From: Solimonas variicoloris DSM 15731
GTDB taxonomy: Bacteria; Pseudomonadota; Gammaproteobacteria; Nevskiales; Nevskiaceae
Reading direction: 5' to 3'
DNA length: 64,000 nt
NCBI RefSeq assembly: GCF_000382285.1
Contig: NZ_KB907941.1
Location: 1 to 64,000, forward strand
The notes under the pieces were generated by a model. The model searched no databases and had not been told where the DNA came from. It saw nothing but the letters and a program-made list of their open reading frames with translations. Both the position numbers and the translations under genes were made by a program. Positions 59,791 to 64,000 of this stretch are shown here, piece by piece. Numbering within the stretch: the stretch's first letter is position 1; every line of letters begins with the position of its first letter.

Positions 59791-60606
59791 TCAGGCCAGC
59801 AGCATCTTGAGACCGACCACCGTCAGCAGCAGCGAAATCAGGCCGCGGATCAGGCGCTCGGGCGCGCGCGCCGCGGCCAGCGAGCCGAGCGCAATGCCGG
59901 GCACCGAGCCGACCAGCAGGGTGCCGAGCAGCGCGAAGTTGACGTTGCCGAGCAGCAGATGCCCGGACCCGGCCAGTAGCGTCAGCGGGATCGCATGCAC
60001 GATATCGGTGCCGACCAGCGTGCTCGGCTTCATCCGCCGTGGGTACAGGTACAGCAGCAGCACGGCGCCGAGCGCGCCGGCGCCGATCGAGGTGAAGGTG
60101 ACGAGAAAACCCAGGACCGCGCCGGCGGCCACGGTCGCGCCCGGCTGCATCGCCTTGAACGCGGCGGCGCGCTCGGCGCGCATCCGCTCGCCGATGCGGT
60201 GCACCGACTGGCGGAACACCGCGGCGATCGAGGTCAGCACCAGCACGAAGCCGAGCGTCTTCAGCATCAGGCCGTTGTGCGACGGGGCGCTGCCGCTCTG
60301 ATGCAGCCACAGCAGGGTCAGCAGCGCGGCCGGAATGCTGCCGTAGAACATGCGGCGCAGGACCTGCCAGTCGACCGAGCCGCGCTTGCCGTGCACCCAG
60401 CCGCCGACGATCTTGGTGATCGCGGCGAACCACAGATCGGTGCCGACCGCCGTATGCGGCGCGACGCCGAACAGCAGCACCATGATCGGCGTCATCAGCG
60501 CGCCGCCGCCGACGCCGGTCAGTCCGACCAGCACCCCGACGCCGAATCCGGCCAGTACGTTAATCCAGTCGAGCACCGCAAGCTCACTATCGCCGCGCCA
60601 CTGCAC
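59791..60606 (-). CDS. TauE/SafE family membrane permease
   Basis: The 271-residue protein has eight membrane helices in two repeats, each led by the family's glycine-rich helix: VGVLVGLTGVGGGALMTPIMVLLFGV and GFLVTFTSIGAGALGAVLLL. The family exports sulfite or organosulfonates. Substrate cannot be deduced. It diverges from the lhr-like gene over a 132-base gap. Confidence 0.9.
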   Translation of the reverse strand: MQWRGDSELAVLDWINVLAGFGVGVLVGLTGVGGGALMTPIMVLLFGVAPHTAVGTDLWFAAITKIVGGWVHGKRGSVDWQVLRRMFYGSIPAALLTLLWLHQSGSAPSHNGLMLKTLGFVLVLTSIAAVFRQSVHRIGERMRAERAAAFKAMQPGATVAAGAVLGFLVTFTSIGAGALGAVLLLYLYPRRMKPSTLVGTDIVHAIPLTLLAGSGHLLLGNVNFALLGTLLVGSVPGIALGSLAAARAPERLIRGLISLLLTVVGLKMLLA

Positions 60607-60738
60607 GGCGGATCGAGAAGGAGGAATAACTGCGCAAGCGCTTCATTCTATGGGAAACGTCGAGCGGTCCGCACGCCTGTGTGGAAACCACCCGGGCGCC
60701 GGGATCGTTCGCGCCTGACGATGGTCTAAGCTAGCGTC

Positions 60739-63700
60739 ATGCAGCACTCGCTTCCCCTCGCCGCCCGCCGGACCGCCAGCGAAGGTCCGCTCGCGGGCCT
60801 GTTCCATCCGGCCGTCGCCGACTGGTTCGGTGCGGCGTTCGGCGAGCCGACCGCCGTCCAGCGCCAGGCCTGGCAGGTCACGACGCAGCGCCGCGACGCG
60901 CTGATCACCGCGCCGACCGGCTCGGGCAAGACGCTGGCCGCCTTCCTCGCGGCGATCAACGAGCTGGTCGCCGAAGGCGTCGAGCAGGGCCTGCCGGACG
61001 AAACGCAGGTGCTGTACATCTCGCCGCTGAAGGCGCTGTCGAACGACATTCAAAAGAACCTCGAAGCGCCGCTCGCCGGCATCGCCGCGCGGGCGCGCGA
61101 TCTGGGCCTCGGCGAGCTGGCGATCCGCACCGCGGTGCGCACCGGCGACACCTCCAGCTTCGAGCGCGAGCGCATGAAGAAGGTGCCGCCGCACATTCTC
61201 GTGACGACGCCGGAATCGCTGTTCATCCTGCTCAGCTCGGATGCCGGGCGCGGCATGCTCGGCAAGGTCCGCACCGTGATCGTCGACGAGCTGCACGCGG
61301 TCGCCGGCACCAAGCGCGGCGCGCATCTGGCGCTGACGCTGGAGCGGCTCGACGCGCTGTGCGAGCGCGCGCCGCTGCGCATCGGCCTGTCGGCGACGCA
61401 GAAGCCGATCGAGCTGATGGCGCAGATGCTGCTCGGCGCCCGCGCCGCGCAGTGCGCGATCGTCGACGCCGGCCACAAGCGCGAGCGCGATCTCGCGCTG
61501 GAAGTGCCGCTCGCGCCGCTGACGCCGGTGATGGCCAACGAGGTCTGGGGCGAGGTCTACGACCGCCTCGCGGCGCTGATCGCGGAACACCGCACGACGC
61601 TGATTTTCGTCAACCAGCGCCGCCTGGCCGAACGCATCGCTCATCATCTCGCCGAGCGCATCGGCGCCGAACACGTCACCGCGCATCACGGCAGCCTCGC
61701 CAAGGAACACCGCCTGCGCGCCGAGCAGCGCCTCAAGGCCGGCGAGCTGAAGGCGCTGGTCGCGACCGCCTCGCTCGAACTCGGCATCGACATCGGCGAC
61801 ATCGACCTGGTCTGCCAGATCGGCTCGCCGCGCGGCATCAACGCCTTCCTGCAGCGCGTCGGTCGCGCCGGCCACGCCGTGCGCGCGGTGCCGAAGGGCC
61901 GGCTGTTTCCGGTCTCGCTCGACGATCTCGTCGAATGCGTGGCGCTGCTCGACTGCGTGCAGCGCGGCGAGCTCGACCGCGCGACGATCGTGCCGGCGCC
62001 GCTCGACGTGCTCGCGCAGCAGATCGTCGCCGAGGTCGCCTGCCAGGACTGGCCGCTCGACGCGCTGTACGCGCGCTTCGCCCGCGCGCTGCCGTACCGC
62101 GAGCTGACGCCGGAACGCTTCGAGGAAGTCGTGCGCATGCTCGCCGACGGATATGCCACGCGGCGCGGCCGCCGCGGCGCGCTGCTGCACTACGATCAGG
62201 TCAACCGCCGCCTGCGCGGCCGGCGCGGCGCCAAGCTGACCGCGGTCACCAACGCCGGCACGATCCCCGATCAGTTCGATTCCGAAGTCGTGCTCGCGCC
62301 GGAAGACCTGCGCATCGGCACGCTGAACGAGGACTTCGCGTTCGAATCGCTGCCCGGCGACATCTTCCAGCTCGGCAACGCCTCGTACCGCATTCTCAAG
62401 ATCGAGACCGGCCGCGTCATCGTCGAGGACGCCAAGGGCCAGCCACCGAACCTGCCGTTCTGGCTCGGCGAAGCGCCGGGCCGCAGCGACGAGCTGTCGG
62501 TCGCCGTCTCGCGCCTGCGCGCCCGCGCCGACGCGGCGCTCGCCGACGGCGTCGACGCCTGCGCGCAGTGGCTGGTCCGCGATCTCGGCCTGTCCGGCGG
62601 CGCCGCGGTGCAGCTCGCGCAGTACCTGCATGCCGCCAAGACCGCGCTCGGCCTGCTGCCGACGCGCGAGAAGATCGTCTTCGAACGCTTCTTCGACGAG
62701 GTCGGCGACACGCATTTCGTGATTCACGCGCCGCTCGGCTCGCGGATCATGCGCGCCTGGGGCCTGGCCCTGCGCAAGCGCTTCTGCCGCCAGTTCAACT
62801 TCGAACTGCAGGCCGCCGCGCTCGAGGATTCGCTGGTGCTCTCGCTCGGTCCCACGCACAGCTTTCCGCTCGAAGACGTCGCGCACTACCTGCATTCGAA
62901 CAGCGCGCAGGACGTGCTCGTGCAGGCGGTCCTGCAGGCGCCGATGTTCGGCACGCGCTGGCGCTGGGCGGCGTCGGTCGCGCTCGCCGTGGCGCGCAAC
63001 CGCAACGGCCGGCGCGTGCCGCCGCAGTTCCAGCGCTCCGACGCCGAGGACCTGCTGACGCACGCCTTCCCGGACGCGGTCGCCTGCCAGGACAACCTGC
63101 CCGGTGACCGCGAGGTGCCGGACCATCCGCTCGTGCACCAGACGCTGGACGACTGCCTGCACGAGCTGATGGACGTCGACGGTTTTCTCGCGCTGCTGCG
63201 CCGGCTCGAATCGGGCGCCGTCGAGATCGTCTGCCGCGACCTCACGGCGCCCTCGCCCTTGTCGGAGGCGATCCTCAGCGCCAAGCCCTATGCCTTTCTC
63301 GACGACGGCGCCGCCGAGGAACGCCGCACGCTGGCGGTGAAGAGCCGCAGCAGCCTCGAACCGCAGACCGTCACCGATCTCGGCCGCCTCGATCCGGCGG
63401 CGATCGAGCGTGTGCGCGACGAGTTGCGCCCCGACCCGCTCAACGAGGACGAGCTGCACGATGCGCTGGTCGTGCACGGCTTCCTCGCCGACGGTGAGGT
63501 GCGTCCCTGGGCGGCGATGCTGAAGAACCTGGTGGCGGCGCGGCGCGTCGCGCGCCTGCGGCCGGCCGGCAACGGCGAGGCCCTGTGGGTCGCCGCCGAA
63601 CGCCTGCGCGAACTCGGCACCGTGCTGCCCGACGCCGCCGTCGACGGCGACGCGCCGCTGCTCGGCGCACCGCTCGAACGCGAGGCCGCAATGCGCGAGC

Positions 63701-64000
63701 TGCTGCGCAGCCGCCTCGAAGGCCTCGGCCCGATCAGCGCCGACGAACTGGCGCGGCCGCTCGGCGTCGAGCCGGCGGAAATCGAGCTGGCGTTGCTCGC
63801 GCTCGAACAGCAGGGCTTCGTGATGCGCGGCGCGTTCACGCCGGAGGCGGTCGCCGCCGACGCCGTCGAATGGTGCGAGCGGCGGCGCCTGGCGCGCATT
63901 CACCGCTACACGCGCGACCGCAAGCGCGCCGAGTTCGCGCCGGTCTCGCCGGCCGCGCTGATGCGCTTCCTGCTGAGCTGGCAGGGCCTCGCCGGCGGCG
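60739..64000 (+). CDS. lhr: Lhr-type superfamily 2 ATP-dependent helicase (5' part, continues past window)
   Basis: The first 1087 residues are in the window and the frame is open at the right edge. Helicase motifs are [12 protein letters not shown] (I, residues 58-69), [18 protein letters not shown] (Ia), TTPESLF (Ib), [15 protein letters not shown] (II), GLSATQKP (III), [21 protein letters not shown] (IV), [21 protein letters not shown] (V) and [10 protein letters not shown] (VI). The Lhr winged-helix and beta-barrel core follows. Lhr unwinds DNA and RNA-DNA hybrids in repair. Full Lhr cores run about 1400-1500 residues, so the stop should lie just outside. No ribosome site is strong; the start is the first ATG of the frame. 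Confidence 0.92.
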   Translation, partial: MQHSLPLAARRTASEGPLAGLFHPAVADWFGAAFGEPTAVQRQAWQVTTQRRDALITAPTGSGKTLAAFLAAINELVAEGVEQGLPDETQVLYISPLKALSNDIQKNLEAPLAGIAARARDLGLGELAIRTAVRTGDTSSFERERMKKVPPHILVTTPESLFILLSSDAGRGMLGKVRTVIVDELHAVAGTKRGAHLALTLERLDALCERAPLRIGLSATQKPIELMAQMLLGARAAQCAIVDAGHKRERDLALEVPLAPLTPVMANEVWGEVYDRLAALIAEHRTTLIFVNQRRLAERIAHHLAERIGAEHVTAHHGSLAKEHRLRAEQRLKAGELKALVATASLELGIDIGDIDLVCQIGSPRGINAFLQRVGRAGHAVRAVPKGRLFPVSLDDLVECVALLDCVQRGELDRATIVPAPLDVLAQQIVAEVACQDWPLDALYARFARALPYRELTPERFEEVVRMLADGYATRRGRRGALLHYDQVNRRLRGRRGAKLTAVTNAGTIPDQFDSEVVLAPEDLRIGTLNEDFAFESLPGDIFQLGNASYRILKIETGRVIVEDAKGQPPNLPFWLGEAPGRSDELSVAVSRLRARADAALADGVDACAQWLVRDLGLSGGAAVQLAQYLHAAKTALGLLPTREKIVFERFFDEVGDTHFVIHAPLGSRIMRAWGLALRKRFCRQFNFELQAAALEDSLVLSLGPTHSFPLEDVAHYLHSNSAQDVLVQAVLQAPMFGTRWRWAASVALAVARNRNGRRVPPQFQRSDAEDLLTHAFPDAVACQDNLPGDREVPDHPLVHQTLDDCLHELMDVDGFLALLRRLESGAVEIVCRDLTAPSPLSEAILSAKPYAFLDDGAAEERRTLAVKSRSSLEPQTVTDLGRLDPAAIERVRDELRPDPLNEDELHDALVVHGFLADGEVRPWAAMLKNLVAARRVARLRPAGNGEALWVAAERLRELGTVLPDAAVDGDAPLLGAPLEREAAMRELLRSRLEGLGPISADELARPLGVEPAEIELALLALEQQGFVMRGAFTPEAVAADAVEWCERRRLARIHRYTRDRKRAEFAPVSPAALMRFLLSWQGLAGG

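Noticed and set aside
59611-59979. 122-residue plus-strand frame upstream of the TauE/SafE gene end
   Set aside because: No ribosome site, Gln/Arg-rich low complexity, and most of it is antisense to the permease.
60643-63903. A 1086-residue open frame on the minus strand
   Set aside because: It is antisense to the lhr helicase, whose motifs I-VI are all intact on the plus strand.

Overview
The window is a GC-rich (roughly two-thirds G+C by eye), gene-dense bacterial chromosome segment. The gene set suggests a gammaproteobacterium, perhaps from the Nevskiales/Xanthomonadales neighbourhood: an OpgD-type periplasmic glucan protein, DusB, TesB, two long FadE-like acyl-CoA dehydrogenases, OmpW and TonB-dependent receptors, and CadC-like membrane regulators. 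This assignment comes from gene content and is not proven. No phage, plasmid or CRISPR region is present. The only mobile DNA is the tail of an IS1595-family transposase at the left edge and an orphan IS3 OrfA-like helix-turn-helix gene near 50 kb.

Layout. 0-5.1 kb: transposase tail, tRNA-Thr(TGT), a PRMT-like methyltransferase, a YkgJ-like cysteine-cluster protein, tesB, a lipase-like hydrolase and dusB. 5.1-5.5 kb: a non-coding stretch with a 17-C homopolymer in the loop of a hairpin, followed by a strong intrinsic terminator; this is a candidate C-rich small RNA. 5.5-8.1 kb: an acyl-CoA dehydrogenase and a second hydrolase. 8.2-14.5 kb: tetR plus a complete RND efflux system (outer-membrane factor, lipoprotein adaptor, pump), with an operator between the -35 and -10 boxes. 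14.5-17.6 kb: arsenic operon arsR-arsH-(arsN2-arsC fusion)-acr3, read leftward, with a clear operator. 17.7-22.1 kb: an unknown protein, opgD, a fatty acid hydroxylase and a GlxA-type AraC regulator. 22.1-25.1 kb: a LysR regulator divergent from azoR-doxX-pirin. 25.3-27.6 kb: ahpC and ahpF, separated by a terminator.

27.7-37.2 kb: a CadC-like winged-helix membrane protein with a TolB-like beta-propeller, divergent from a giant 2416-residue ORF. That ORF joins a catalytically dead subtilase, ending in a GlyGly-CTERM-like sorting signal, to a complete active subtilase with its own internal signal peptide and its own GlyGly-CTERM-like tail. 37.4-46.8 kb: a second acyl-CoA dehydrogenase, OmpW, DUF3429, a ferritin-like protein, an ECF41-type sigma factor, an MBL hydrolase, an MscS channel, a PHB-depolymerase-like lipoprotein, a YchJ-like protein and a membrane-anchored methyltransferase. 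46.9-49.8 kb: a TonB-dependent receptor.

50.3-55.9 kb: two tandem, overlapping paralogues, each with an OmpR-type DNA-binding domain, a Ser/Thr kinase, one membrane helix and TPR-like repeats. Four pentamers at an exact 11-bp period, the spacing used by OmpR/PhoB-type proteins, lie just upstream. 55.9-64 kb: DUF938 methyltransferase, a hydrolase, an M14 peptidase, a 42-residue microprotein, a 5'-nucleotidase, a TauE/SafE permease and the first 1087 residues of an Lhr-type helicase that runs off the right edge.

The points most worth attention are the double subtilase, the kinase/transcription-factor pair with its 11-bp repeats, and the C-rich small RNA candidate.
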